Source: a virus. Taken from it: DNA of 64,000 nucleotides. A program made the translations under genes and the position numbers. A model generated the notes under the pieces. It ran no database searches, was not told the origin of the DNA, and saw nothing but the letters and a program-made list of their open reading frames with translations. Below are positions 37,848-46,595 of the stretch, piece after piece. The stretch spans positions 120,600-184,599 of IMG/VR virus record IMGVR_UViG_3300042545_001134, one strand, 5' to 3'. Within the stretch, counting starts at the first letter, position 1. Every line of letters starts with the position of its first letter.

Positions 37848-38615
37848 TTAAATGTCGTATCTTTTCTTGAAGATTTCCCAATGATGTTCAATTTCAGTGT
37901 CAGATAATCTCTTTGAGTGGCACATCACGACCCCCATTTGACCGTTAAACTGAGTACTAGGTCCATCCGTACCGGGACCATAACTATCGGAGTTACAAGG
38001 ACCCCATAAACACCCAATACTATTTAATGGTGGATTAATTGACCCAACTAAAGTGGTATCATCCACCATATTATTATCAATGTACATTTTAATGTTTGTA
38101 CCTGCAACTGACCAAACGCAATAATGCCAATTACCATCATTAATTCCACCCGTTGTACTGTCAATTATTTGCCACGGTGCGGTATAATACCACATTCTTA
38201 GAAATCCATTTGAAATAACAAATCCAGCTCCCGATGGACCTCCATTACAGTGACCTAAAATTGCGTTATCACCACTAACACTTAATTTAACCCACGCCGA
38301 TACGGTAAAGGTTGTTCCTAAGTTAAACGTTGATGGTGTTTTACCAAAATCATTAACACCATCAAATGTAAATTCACCACCTTTTGTTGTGGTGAATGGT
38401 ACTCCTTGTGATGGGTTACTGGAGTAAGTTGTCCCCCCATATGTGTACATGGTCAAATCTCTACCATTACCACTTAAATCTTTCAATATAGGACCATTAC
38501 CTGAATATGAATAATAACGAGCAGGGTCGTAATATAATTGTAGTGAGTCAGTAACCACACCACTAATGTTGTAGTTTGAGTTTATTTTATTATCGGGTCC
38601 AGTTGTTATCGACAT
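37848..38615 (-). CDS. LamG lectin array protein, short class (255 aa)
   Basis: Short class: VVTDSLQLYYDPARYYSYSG, LKDLSGNGRDLTMYT, GEFTFDGVNDFGKTPSTFNL, FTVSAWVKLSVSGDNAILGH, WHYCVWSVAGTNIKMYIDN and MCHSKRLSDTEIEHHWEIFK. It is more diverged than other short copies; the final element is HWEIFKKRYDI. A one-base gap separates it from the 385-aa gene upstream. Confidence 0.75.
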   Translation of the reverse strand: MSITTGPDNKINSNYNISGVVTDSLQLYYDPARYYSYSGNGPILKDLSGNGRDLTMYTYGGTTYSSNPSQGVPFTTTKGGEFTFDGVNDFGKTPSTFNLGTTFTVSAWVKLSVSGDNAILGHCNGGPSGAGFVISNGFLRMWYYTAPWQIIDSTTGGINDGNWHYCVWSVAGTNIKMYIDNNMVDDTTLVGSINPPLNSIGCLWGPCNSDSYGPGTDGPSTQFNGQMGVVMCHSKRLSDTEIEHHWEIFKKRYDI

Positions 38616-38616
38616 A

Positions 38617-39774
38617 TTATATTCCGAATCTATTTTTTATTGCATTATAGTTTTCTAAAACTTCATTACTACTAAGTGTTCTATTATATATTTTAGATAT
38701 CGGGATTTCTCCTGAAAAATTAGCGGCAGTTCCTAAGTTTTGCGCTCCAATTATTAAACTCACGTCAGGGTCTTCAGTCCACGTTCCTGTCGCAACTGAA
38801 TCGGTACTATCCAATACCCCATTTATATAATAAGATAAAACGGTGTCGTTTAAAGTTACGGTTATGTGGTAATAATTTAATGTGGAAGAAATGTCTCCAT
38901 CACTAAAATACGCATAATATCCACCATTAATAATAAATGCAATATGTATTTTTGTTGTGGGGTATCTTCCAAACCACCATACCGACCCTAAAGTATTATC
39001 CCATCTCGTAATAAATGCTTCTGAACCTGTGGAGTTATTAAATTTTACAACCGATTCCCAAGTCACTCTTCGACTATTTAAATCAAACGGTTGGACTAAC
39101 CCACAATTAATAAAATCATTCGTACCATCAAATTCTATTTGTGAACTAGAATTAAATGAGACATTTGATATATCGATAGTTAAATTTCGTGATAAATCTT
39201 TTAACCCTATAGTGGATGAGCGCGTACCATTAATAAATGGTGTTGTGTGTGATTTCTTTTCAACTTGTGGTTCTTTTAATTCAAATGAGTGTGTATATGG
39301 AGTATAATCATCACCATCTTGCATATACCAAAAAAACAAATCAGTACCTGGTGGTGTAGTATAGTTATATGTCGCGGTTTGCCATTCATATGTATCAACA
39401 ACCCCTAATTGAATTGTTGTTGGAAACGCTGGTTGTACATAACTCCCACCTACTCTAGAATAAATTTGAAATCTAAGTGATGGTGTACCTCCAATTTTTC
39501 TATATTTTACCGAAAAAGTATATATTGAATTTTCATTAACACCCCCCATCGTAATTGATTGTCTTGTATTTGACGCAATGTCATCAATTCTACAATGGTA
39601 TGGAGATATTATCGTTCTTGTTCCAGCGGCACTGTAACCTGACGCATCTATTCCCCATGCACCCCATACTGGATTAACCAAATTAGTTGTTGGTTCTCCA
39701 ACATATGATTTGGCATTATTAACATCGTAATAAAACACTAATCCATCTCTCGTTATTTTAGGTCCATTACTCAT
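38617..39774 (-). CDS. LamG lectin array protein, long class (385 aa)
   Basis: Tag GLVFYYDVNNAKSYVGEPTT, CBM-like N-domain (~45-190; YTFSVKYRKIGGTPSLRFQI), linker HTTPFINGTRSSTIGLKDLS, LamG (~215-380; QIEFDGTNDFINCGL, ITVTLNDTVLSYYINGVLDS, SKIYNRTLSSNEVLENYNAI). TAATG with the upstream 372-aa paralogue, with near-identical tag, linker and end, which points to tandem duplication. Confidence 0.77.
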   Translation of the reverse strand: MSNGPKITRDGLVFYYDVNNAKSYVGEPTTNLVNPVWGAWGIDASGYSAAGTRTIISPYHCRIDDIASNTRQSITMGGVNENSIYTFSVKYRKIGGTPSLRFQIYSRVGGSYVQPAFPTTIQLGVVDTYEWQTATYNYTTPPGTDLFFWYMQDGDDYTPYTHSFELKEPQVEKKSHTTPFINGTRSSTIGLKDLSRNLTIDISNVSFNSSSQIEFDGTNDFINCGLVQPFDLNSRRVTWESVVKFNNSTGSEAFITRWDNTLGSVWWFGRYPTTKIHIAFIINGGYYAYFSDGDISSTLNYYHITVTLNDTVLSYYINGVLDSTDSVATGTWTEDPDVSLIIGAQNLGTAANFSGEIPISKIYNRTLSSNEVLENYNAIKNRFGI

Positions 39775-40892
39775 TATATTCCAAATCTTGTTTTAATTGC
39801 ATTATAGTTCTGATATAATTCCGAAGATGTGAGTGCCCTATTATACACCTTCGCAATTGCGATTTTTCCAATCCATCTTTCTCCATCACCTGACCCATGA
39901 GCACCTATACGTAAAAAATCCCAATCCATAATATCAGCACATGTGGTTGTTACAACTTGAATTGTTCCATTTACGCAGAAAGTTAAAGTGGTACCATTAT
40001 ATGAAACGGCAACATATGACCATTGTCCGGTTGGAACAGATAAACTTGAACCTGCACATGGCCAAAACCCTAAAGTTCCATTTGGGAATACGTACAACGC
40101 ATCGTCACTATCAACATTATTTTGAATGATTGCCTCATATCTTCCAGTTGCGGTGTTTCTATAAACAACCGCCTCTATTGTTGGGTAATTAATTGAAGTT
40201 GGGGAAAAATTGGTATCGATAAAATCATCTGTTCCATCAAACGACATTTGTGCATTTGAGTCGAAAGAAACACTAGATAAATTTATTGTTTCATTTCTTG
40301 TTAAATCAAGTAAACCTTGTGTTACTGAACGTGTACCATTTACAAATGGTGTTGCATGTGACTTTGCTTCCACTTGCCAATCCGCAACATAAAAAGTTTT
40401 AGGTCCGCCCTCACCATAGAACCCAGTTATCGATGTTAGAGTCATAGATGTTCCATTATATAAAAGAGTACCTAAATACCATCCATCGAATAGATAAGTG
40501 AATGTTGGTCCAGGATAAAAAGAACCCTCAGAACCGTAAATATATCCACCCGTTATTATTGTATTGGGATTTGACCCATCTGACATTTTTATTTTAAACG
40601 ATACCGTAAAAATTGGACTACTAACACTAGTATTATATGAGTAAACATATGAATTCCAAAATCCACCAGCATTTATTACCACCTTTCTTGATAATCTTCC
40701 TTGGAATGTTTCTTCCGAAGAATTTGCGGTTTGAGTGATATTCAATGGAGTATCACTACTAAATGTATTATTCGCAATATTAAAATTAGATAAATTTGTT
40801 GTTGGTTCACCGGCAAACGACTTTTCATTACCTGTATCGTAATAAAAAATTAAATCTTGTGTTGTTGTTTTTGGTCCTCTGTGGTGTCCCAT
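39774..40892 (-). CDS. LamG lectin array protein, long class (372 aa)
   Basis: Tag DLIFYYDTGNEKSFAGEPTT, CBM-like N-domain (~50-185; FTVSFKIKMSDGSNPNTIIT), linker HATPFVNGTRSVTQGLLDLT, LamG (~210-365; QMSFDGTDDFIDTNF, SYVAVSYNGTTLTFCVNGTI, AKVYNRALTSSELYQNYNAI). First LamG gene after the fibre at 40898, from which it is separated by 5 bases, so the array is probably read through from the structural fibre genes. Confidence 0.77.
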   Translation of the reverse strand: MGHHRGPKTTTQDLIFYYDTGNEKSFAGEPTTNLSNFNIANNTFSSDTPLNITQTANSSEETFQGRLSRKVVINAGGFWNSYVYSYNTSVSSPIFTVSFKIKMSDGSNPNTIITGGYIYGSEGSFYPGPTFTYLFDGWYLGTLLYNGTSMTLTSITGFYGEGGPKTFYVADWQVEAKSHATPFVNGTRSVTQGLLDLTRNETINLSSVSFDSNAQMSFDGTDDFIDTNFSPTSINYPTIEAVVYRNTATGRYEAIIQNNVDSDDALYVFPNGTLGFWPCAGSSLSVPTGQWSYVAVSYNGTTLTFCVNGTIQVVTTTCADIMDWDFLRIGAHGSGDGERWIGKIAIAKVYNRALTSSELYQNYNAIKTRFGI

Positions 40893-40897
40893 ATTAA

Positions 40898-41971
40898 TTA
40901 CGCTATTTGAGACATTGTTACAATTATTGATGGTGTTGCGGGTCTAGATGGACTGGATTGTATTCCTTCGTAATATATTTGAGTGTCAGAACGGGTTGAT
41001 GACCACATTAATTCCACATATTCGGTTGCGTTTAATTCAACAAAAAAATTCCATGCGGCAACTAACTTCCCACCACCCGATATTTTTTCAATAGTTAAAT
41101 CGGTATTGGAATTTGGGACATTGTTTCCATTCTTTCGTAACCAAATCGATATCTCCGCAGCATTATTTGTGGTTTGAAGTAACTGTGCCGAGAATTGTAA
41201 ATTATATATCCCACTATTTGCTGCGGTTATTCTTGTTCCACTAACAATACTAAATCCACTCGCCAAATCAACGGTATTAAGTCTCATTTCATGTGGAGTG
41301 GATGAAGTCCCACCTCCATTTTGAATTGTTGTGTCACTAAATTGTCCGTAGTTGAGTGGTTTCCAACTCGCACCCACTCCATCAGTCTGTAAAATTCTTC
41401 CATCATATGAAGAACTAATTGCCGGTAAACCACCACCAACTGTAGCAGTTGCATAACCTGATTGTGCTAAAGAAAATGTAATAATTGTTGTTATGTCACT
41501 GAACATCTCAATAGATGTCGGTATTACCACAAATCCGTTATCGTCATATACCTGAATAACGGGAAATTGTTCACCTAAATTGTGATTAAATGTCCAAGTT
41601 GTTGCTGGTGTTGAAACTGTTAATAATTGTGTTGAACCCGGAGTGGATTCAATTGTAAACGCCAAACCAGCATAAGAAGAGGAAACAGAATATGAGGATG
41701 ATACCGCATATGATGATGAAATTACATTCGTAATTCCTGAACCATTACCGACGAAATTAGACGCGGTTATATCTCCAATTAAATTTATCGAACCCGTGTT
41801 TACGGTATTCGTGGAGATTAATTCTTCGATTGAGGGTCCCCCCGAACCTGACTTGGCAAGAAAAACTTTACCGTCACCAGTGTTAATGGATAATTCCCCT
41901 AATTCGAGTTGTGCGTTTGTAGGTTTTTTACCTAAAACGGAACTTCTACGCAGTCTTACTATTTGCGCCAT
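40898..41971 (-). CDS. Tail-fibre protein with C1q/TNF-like C-terminal jelly roll
   Basis: A 357-residue protein. The N-terminus MAQIVRLRRSSVLGKKPTNA resembles that of the 659-aa fibre and is probably a virion-attachment segment. The middle (SYAVSSSYSVSSSYAGLAFT) is a Ser/Tyr repeat. Residues ~215-357 (GTRITAANSGIYNLQFSAQL, AAEISIWLRKNGNNV, AAWNFFVELNATEYVELMWS) look like a C1q/TNF-like trimeric jelly roll common at fibre tips. Trimeric receptor-binding role inferred. A long regulatory gap with terminator and motifs precedes it. Confidence 0.75.
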   Translation of the reverse strand: MAQIVRLRRSSVLGKKPTNAQLELGELSINTGDGKVFLAKSGSGGPSIEELISTNTVNTGSINLIGDITASNFVGNGSGITNVISSSYAVSSSYSVSSSYAGLAFTIESTPGSTQLLTVSTPATTWTFNHNLGEQFPVIQVYDDNGFVVIPTSIEMFSDITTIITFSLAQSGYATATVGGGLPAISSSYDGRILQTDGVGASWKPLNYGQFSDTTIQNGGGTSSTPHEMRLNTVDLASGFSIVSGTRITAANSGIYNLQFSAQLLQTTNNAAEISIWLRKNGNNVPNSNTDLTIEKISGGGKLVAAWNFFVELNATEYVELMWSSTRSDTQIYYEGIQSSPSRPATPSIIVTMSQIA

Positions 41972-42108
41972 ATGTATGGTTTCTTCTTAAACTTGGTATG
42001 TACCAAAAATTATTATAACCTATATAGGTCTAACAATAAATACTTCATTACCTACAAATAAAAAACCCCAATTTCTTGGGGTTTTCTTTTGTTTGTGTTT
42101 GGTTGTTT
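41972..42108 (-). promoter_or_regulatory. Intergenic control region with inverted repeats
   Basis: A 137-base non-coding gap. It holds the perfect palindrome ACCTATATAGGT (42018-42029), an inverted repeat TTGGTA-TG-TACCAA (41993-42006), a gene-sense GTATTTAT (42036-42043, 64 bases before ATG 41971) and a terminator (42062-42085). The arrangement suggests transcription stops after the 659-aa gene and restarts for the 357-aa gene and lectin array. Protein binding to the palindromes is speculation. Confidence 0.45.
42062..42085 (-). terminator. Rho-independent terminator after 659-aa fibre gene
   Basis: A perfect 10-bp stem, AAAACCCCAA / TTGGGGTTTT, with loop TTTC, flanked by A and T runs on both sides, so it could work in either direction. 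It lies 23 bases past the stop at 42109. Confidence 0.85.
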
Positions 42109-44088
42109 TTAGTAAGTTCCACCATCAATGACGGTCGAGAATATTAATCCACCATTTGAGTTTTTATAACCCAAAATACCATCCATAACGTCAGTTGTTT
42201 CTGTTGTTGAAACATAACCAACTACGTTGGTATTATTTCTAAACATAATTGCCGATGTTTTGGTTAAACCATCCGCACCGCCCGCAGAACTCAAAGTAAC
42301 GTTACCAGCGATTAAGGTTGCCCCATCACTCGCAGTTACGGTGAATTTATTTGTGTTGTACGCTAAAGTTGTTCCATTATCAGTAAGTAAACTGTTTCCA
42401 ATACTACTTGCTCCGGTTGCTTTAGGGATTGTATTTGTTGTTAAACTTATTTCAGAACCATATGTTCCTGGAGTTGTACCAATTAATTTACTTGATTCAC
42501 CACTTGAAGAAACGAACATCCAATAGTCACTCAATGAATCCCAAACCAATGATGCAGAAACACCAACAGAACCTGAGTCAATAACTTCAAATCCAGCATA
42601 TCTTTCAAATGGAGAATATGCGTTCAATCTGATAATATTGTCATCCAATTCAATAACTGATGAAGAGATATGTACTTGAGTTGCACTACCTAATAAATTT
42701 AAATTACCACTAATATTAACATCACCACTGAAACCTGTGTTTCCTGTGATTGTCATTGTACCACCTGTAATGTTAGTTGATACTAAGTTAGTATGGTTAG
42801 CGGTTGTTGAATTTAATGTTGAACCCGTTCCTAAATCTACCGTTTGTGGTAAACTAACCGTCCAAGTTCTATCACCTGTTAAGTTTTGAGCCCCACCAAC
42901 TACAGTTACTTGGTTTGTTGTTCCTGTCACAGTTAAGTTTCTGTCACCCCTAACCGCATGTGATGTGGTGGTTGCTTGAGAACTTAATGTAAATTGATTA
43001 AAGGTAGGAGTTGCTCCTGTTCTAATGTCTTGGTCTAAATCATACTTTAATGTGTTTGTACTATTGTTGAATGTGGTGGTTAAACCTTTAGATGCAACAC
43101 CTTCAAATGTTATACTTTCAGTTTTCAATGAAACCTCACCGATATTGGTGGTCGTACCATCGGAAGATGTAACAAATAATGTTGAAACAATTCCTGTTAA
43201 GTTAGAACCATCACCGATAAATGAACCTGTGAATGTAGATGCGGTAACTGCTCCTGTTAATATTGCTGAACCCTGTACATTCAATGAACCTGTAACGATA
43301 ACTTTATCAGTTACTTCATTACCCAAATAAGAACTACCACTAACAAGTAAATCCTGAGATATTGTCACTCCAGTGGCATTTAATGTACTAACGTATGCGG
43401 TACCACTAAGGTATAGGTTTCTCCAATATTTTGAAGTAGAACCAAGGTCAAACGCGTTATTAATGTCGGGAACAATTGAAGAGGAGATATCAGCACCAAA
43501 TGATACAAAATCTGTATCACCGTCACCAACCGTGATATTACCACCTAAAGTGATATTACCATCAATAACTGCGTTTCCTGTTAATTTTAAGTTTGAACCA
43601 GTAATGTTTCCTGTAAAGATACTATCACCACCAACAGTTAAACTGTTTGTTACTTTTACGTGAGAACCTGTTAATGCAGATGTGAAGTTACCAATACTAC
43701 CAGTTACTGAATTAACGTTTGCATTACTACCTGTTAAACTAGTAACGGTAACGTTGGAAATCGTATTTCCCTCCATGTTACCTGTTAAGTCTACCTTTCT
43801 GTTACCACCCGACGCTAAAACATATAATGCCTCATCTGTGGTTGAATAAAATGGAGTACCATCTAAAACAGTACCGTATGAACCGGCAGCAATTGTGGGT
43901 ACTGTTGACCCTTCATAAATTTTAGAAGTGGGTTTATATCCACCAGCGATTTCATCATCACCAACGAACACCCAAGGTCCATTCATTGTACCGATAGAAC
44001 CGGTTGCTACAACAAATTCACCTTTTCTGGCTGTTACATCTTTCAGTTGTGTGATGGAACCCCTTCTGTGTTTGATTATTTGTGCCAT
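42109..44088 (-). CDS. Tail-fibre protein, 659 aa, beta-repeat rich
   Basis: N-terminus MAQIIKHRRGSITQLKDVTA, shared in pattern with the 357-aa protein. Then APFYSTTDEALYVLA-like metal-free beta segments and many GSLTG/SGN repeats (VNSVTGSIGNFTSALTGSHV, GNITGSNLKLTGNAV). Near residue 500 the module IELDDNIIRLNAYSPFERYA and SASLVWDSLSDYWMF matches modules in the giant fibre and the 237-aa protein. The C-terminus is LIFSTVIDGGTY. Likely long or hinge fibre segment. It has its own TATTTAT motif upstream and a strong terminator downstream. Confidence 0.8.
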   Translation of the reverse strand: MAQIIKHRRGSITQLKDVTARKGEFVVATGSIGTMNGPWVFVGDDEIAGGYKPTSKIYEGSTVPTIAAGSYGTVLDGTPFYSTTDEALYVLASGGNRKVDLTGNMEGNTISNVTVTSLTGSNANVNSVTGSIGNFTSALTGSHVKVTNSLTVGGDSIFTGNITGSNLKLTGNAVIDGNITLGGNITVGDGDTDFVSFGADISSSIVPDINNAFDLGSTSKYWRNLYLSGTAYVSTLNATGVTISQDLLVSGSSYLGNEVTDKVIVTGSLNVQGSAILTGAVTASTFTGSFIGDGSNLTGIVSTLFVTSSDGTTTNIGEVSLKTESITFEGVASKGLTTTFNNSTNTLKYDLDQDIRTGATPTFNQFTLSSQATTTSHAVRGDRNLTVTGTTNQVTVVGGAQNLTGDRTWTVSLPQTVDLGTGSTLNSTTANHTNLVSTNITGGTMTITGNTGFSGDVNISGNLNLLGSATQVHISSSVIELDDNIIRLNAYSPFERYAGFEVIDSGSVGVSASLVWDSLSDYWMFVSSSGESSKLIGTTPGTYGSEISLTTNTIPKATGASSIGNSLLTDNGTTLAYNTNKFTVTASDGATLIAGNVTLSSAGGADGLTKTSAIMFRNNTNVVGYVSTTETTDVMDGILGYKNSNGGLIFSTVIDGGTY

Positions 44089-44115
44089 AATTTTTGTATA
44101 ATTTTTTTTCTTTTA

Positions 44116-44123
44116 TATAAATA
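44116..44123 (-). promoter_or_regulatory. TATTTATA motif before 659-aa fibre gene
   Basis: Gene-sense TATTTATA, 27 bases before ATG 44088, in the 48-base gap between two fibre genes. Member of the recurring set. Confidence 0.5.
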
Positions 44124-44136
44124 GTTAATTTTTCCT

Positions 44137-44850
44137 TTAAATAAAACCTCCCAAGTCAATTTCAGCATTTGCGGTTGGATTGGAAAACACACCCAAACCT
44201 TGGAGACTTAAAGAGGCGGATACTACTTGTGTGTTAATCATGTTTTGAACAATAGACATCGTTCCTGAAACCACAAGAGATTCGGTATTTGGGTCATTTT
44301 TCTGAATAAGGGTTGTTTTACCCTCAACGATTAAATCTCCCTTAATTATGGTCGCACCACTAATAGTAATGATGGAACCGTCGTCAGATACTCGTGAATC
44401 TACAAGAGTACCGTTCGCATGAACTTTTTGTAACACATTTGTGTTACCCAAACCACCAATAAGAATTGGTTGTTCAGAACCTGAAGGACCCGCTATCCAT
44501 CTGTCATTTGCGGAATCCCATAATAAACTTCCCGACACCAAATTTGGTGATGTTGGGTCTCTAACGATAAAACCACCAAATGCATCTGCAGTCCCGTTTA
44601 GTTCGATAATATTATCGCCAAGGGATATTGTGGTTGAATCAATAGTGGTAGTTGTACCAAGTACAGTTAAGTTACCACCAACAACAACACTACCAGATGT
44701 TTGGAGGGTATTGATTGTGAGTGCTCCACTAACGTTTAAATCATTAGCGAATATTCCCTCTAATGGGGAACCGATACTACCTAAAACTACCGTAGTACCT
44801 GAAGGTGGAACCGTCTCAATTTGTGTCCAATTAATCTTTTGTAATGCCAT
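44137..44850 (-). CDS. Tail-fibre/connector protein, 237 aa
   Basis: Starts MALQKINWTQIETVPPSGTT. Residues ~40-110 are beta-repeat fibre sequence (LNVSGALTINTLQTSGSVVV) leading to IELNGTADAFGGFIVRDP and SGSLLWDSANDRWIAGPSGS, the module shared with two other fibres. The C-terminus ends SNPTANAEIDLGGFI. A short fibre or adaptor that joins a longer fibre to the virion is plausible. It has its own TATTTAT motif upstream. Confidence 0.75.
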   Translation of the reverse strand: MALQKINWTQIETVPPSGTTVVLGSIGSPLEGIFANDLNVSGALTINTLQTSGSVVVGGNLTVLGTTTTIDSTTISLGDNIIELNGTADAFGGFIVRDPTSPNLVSGSLLWDSANDRWIAGPSGSEQPILIGGLGNTNVLQKVHANGTLVDSRVSDDGSIITISGATIIKGDLIVEGKTTLIQKNDPNTESLVVSGTMSIVQNMINTQVVSASLSLQGLGVFSNPTANAEIDLGGFI

Positions 44851-44870
44851 GTAAAAGTAAAGTCTTTTAC

Positions 44871-44877
44871 ATAAATA
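44871..44877 (-). promoter_or_regulatory. TATTTAT motif before 237-aa fibre gene
   Basis: Gene-sense TATTTAT, 20 bases before ATG 44850, in a 61-base gap just after a strong terminator, so this is the expected place for a new transcript to start. Confidence 0.5.
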
Positions 44878-44901
44878 TTTTATATTAAGTTATAGGCACA
44901 A

Positions 44902-44928
44902 AAAAAGAGGATTAATTATCCTCTTTTT
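44902..44928 (-). terminator. Rho-independent terminator overlapping the glutaredoxin-like stop codon
   Basis: Stem AAAAAGAGGAT / ATCCTCTTTTT with a five-base loop, followed in gene sense by a T run. The stem includes the last codons and stop of the 97-aa gene (TAA at 44912-44914), so coding and termination signals are merged. Confidence 0.85.
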
Positions 44929-45205
44929 CTAAAGTAATGTACTTTTTTATAATTTCTAACGCTTCTTCCTCGTTATTGAAGTCCCTTGTGGGACAAAAAA
45001 CAGGTCCATTTTCGGTTCCTTCCTGTTTTATAAAAAATGTTGGTAGGTAATCCAATTTGGTTTGAGCAACCACTTGGTCCCATAATTTTTGATTAGAATC
45101 AACATCAATTTCGGTAAACGGAATGGAAAGTTCTTTTAGTTTACCCTTTAGGGTTTTACAGTGTCCACATCCTTTTAGGGTGAACAATAACAATTTATTA
45201 CTCAT
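44912..45205 (-). CDS. Glutaredoxin-like thiol oxidoreductase
   Basis: A 97-residue protein with FTLKGCGHCKTLKGKLKEL: a C-x-x-C active site (CGHC) after the first beta strand, then IPFTEIDVDSN and the cis-Pro segment LDYLPTFFI. This is the thioredoxin fold with glutaredoxin-like order. Such phage proteins supply electrons to ribonucleotide reductase or keep thiols reduced. It overlaps the thioredoxin gene by 8 bases, making a redox pair. No ribonucleotide reductase is in this window. Confidence 0.82.
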   Translation of the reverse strand: MSNKLLLFTLKGCGHCKTLKGKLKELSIPFTEIDVDSNQKLWDQVVAQTKLDYLPTFFIKQEGTENGPVFCPTRDFNNEEEALEIIKKYITLEKEDN

Positions 45206-45515
45206 TTATACTCAATTGTGACAATACATCTCGATAATGAGTGTCGGCTTGTATACCTGTGGTTGTGTTAACTTTTAAATTTCCATCAAAAAATATAACA
45301 GTCGGTACTGAGCGAATACCCAAATCTAACATGTATGATTGGTTATCATCAACATTTACCTTAACAAATTTAACGTCAGGGTACTCTGATTCTAATCTTT
45401 CTAATCTTGGGATTAACGTTTTACAGGGTCCACACCAGTCGGCGTAGAAATCCGCTAATACTTTTTCTCCACGGAACTTCATTTGTTCCAATTCTTCACT
45501 TGATACTTGTTGCAT
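45198..45515 (-). CDS. Thioredoxin
   Basis: A 105-residue protein with the classic active site ADFYADWCGPCKTLIP, the conserved VDDNQSYMLDLGIRSVPTV cis-Pro loop and full thioredoxin length. It reduces protein disulfides. It overlaps the glutaredoxin-like gene and follows the AAA ATPase gene after 5 bases, so all three are probably co-transcribed. The N-terminus MQQVSSEELEQ is typical, without signal peptide, so it is cytoplasmic. Confidence 0.92.
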   Translation of the reverse strand: MQQVSSEELEQMKFRGEKVLADFYADWCGPCKTLIPRLERLESEYPDVKFVKVNVDDNQSYMLDLGIRSVPTVIFFDGNLKVNTTTGIQADTHYRDVLSQLSINE

Positions 45516-45520
45516 ATTTT

Positions 45521-46594
45521 TTAATTAAATCCTATTTGTGTTTTATTATCGTGTTTAAAGACTTCTTCGTCTATATTGTAAATATCAGCCAAAGTCATTC
45601 CTTTGTCAACCCTTTTTTCATTTCCAAGGTGTTCTAAAAGACGATTTGACTCTTCAGTTGTTAGTTTTTCAAATTTGTGTTCGGCAATCAATCTTCCTTT
45701 ACGAAGTAACGCTTGGTCAATCTTCTCTCTTTTCATATTAAATGTTGCCACAACCTGAATGTTCAAACAATCACCCAGAATACCGTCTGTAAGGTTCAGG
45801 ATGTTCGAAACTCCAACAGATGACCCATTACCCTCTCTATCGGCAATAACTCTCTCAGCGTCCTCTACAATCAAAATAGAGTTCTTATGTTCCATTAGGA
45901 ATGGAATGATTGATGGTTCGGATAATGATTCCGCCATTGATGGTGGAATGAATAAAATTTCCTTATCTGTAATCAAACGAGTAAGATATTTGATATATGA
46001 AGTTTTACCTGTCCCCGGGTCACCGTGAAATAGGATAATACCTTTATCATTCGGGTTGTTTAATCTTTTGATGATAACATCATGTACTTTAACAAACTCA
46101 GAACCGTAATTTAATTCCAAATTAATATCAGGTACATTCATCTCATACTCTTCAGTATCTAAATGTCCCATTTCTGATTTGACCAAGTTGATGCCCGATT
46201 TTTTAATTGAGATTTCAAATTGACTTAAATCCAAATATACAGTTTGCTCTTCGAATGAACCATTCTGAGTATTATAAAGTACTGATATCTCATAATAAAT
46301 CCCATGAGTCTTATCATAATTACCTTTTAATAGGATACCAAGATGACCATCCGCATTAAAGAATAAATGATTATTCGATGGTTTATCGTATCTTCTACCG
46401 GTGTGTCTTGTCTCCACTTCTAAATAAAATTTATTTGAAATTAAGTGGTTATATAAATTATGTCCGTATTTTTTTGTTGAATCTGAAAATTTAGACGGTA
46501 CTGCGTCGAAGTAATGAACAAATAATTGTTCTAACGGCATTTCATATCCATATGAAATTTCGTGTAGTGGGTATTTTTCTGGTAATCTATTCAT
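45521..46594 (-). CDS. AAA+ ATPase (BCS1/FtsH-like AAA domain)
   Basis: A 357-residue protein. An N-terminal ~165 residues of unknown beta-rich sequence precede an AAA domain with Walker A FHGDPGTGKTSYIKYL, Walker B-like SILIVEDAERVI, sensor-like QVVATFNMKREKIDQALLRK and Arg-finger region KGRLIAEHKF. Classic AAA enzymes of this type remodel proteins. The 'E-D-A-E' Walker B is slightly unusual against D-E, but the acidic pair is kept. It lies between the thioredoxin and a 97-aa gene; similar ATPases occur near phage metabolism genes. Confidence 0.85.
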   Translation of the reverse strand: MNRLPEKYPLHEISYGYEMPLEQLFVHYFDAVPSKFSDSTKKYGHNLYNHLISNKFYLEVETRHTGRRYDKPSNNHLFFNADGHLGILLKGNYDKTHGIYYEISVLYNTQNGSFEEQTVYLDLSQFEISIKKSGINLVKSEMGHLDTEEYEMNVPDINLELNYGSEFVKVHDVIIKRLNNPNDKGIILFHGDPGTGKTSYIKYLTRLITDKEILFIPPSMAESLSEPSIIPFLMEHKNSILIVEDAERVIADREGNGSSVGVSNILNLTDGILGDCLNIQVVATFNMKREKIDQALLRKGRLIAEHKFEKLTTEESNRLLEHLGNEKRVDKGMTLADIYNIDEEVFKHDNKTQIGFN

Positions 46595-46595
46595 C

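Noticed and set aside
26615-40892. Diversity-generating retroelement variable region, as lectin-type domains are common targets
   Set aside because: No reverse transcriptase gene or matching template repeat with adenine-specific changes is visible in the window.
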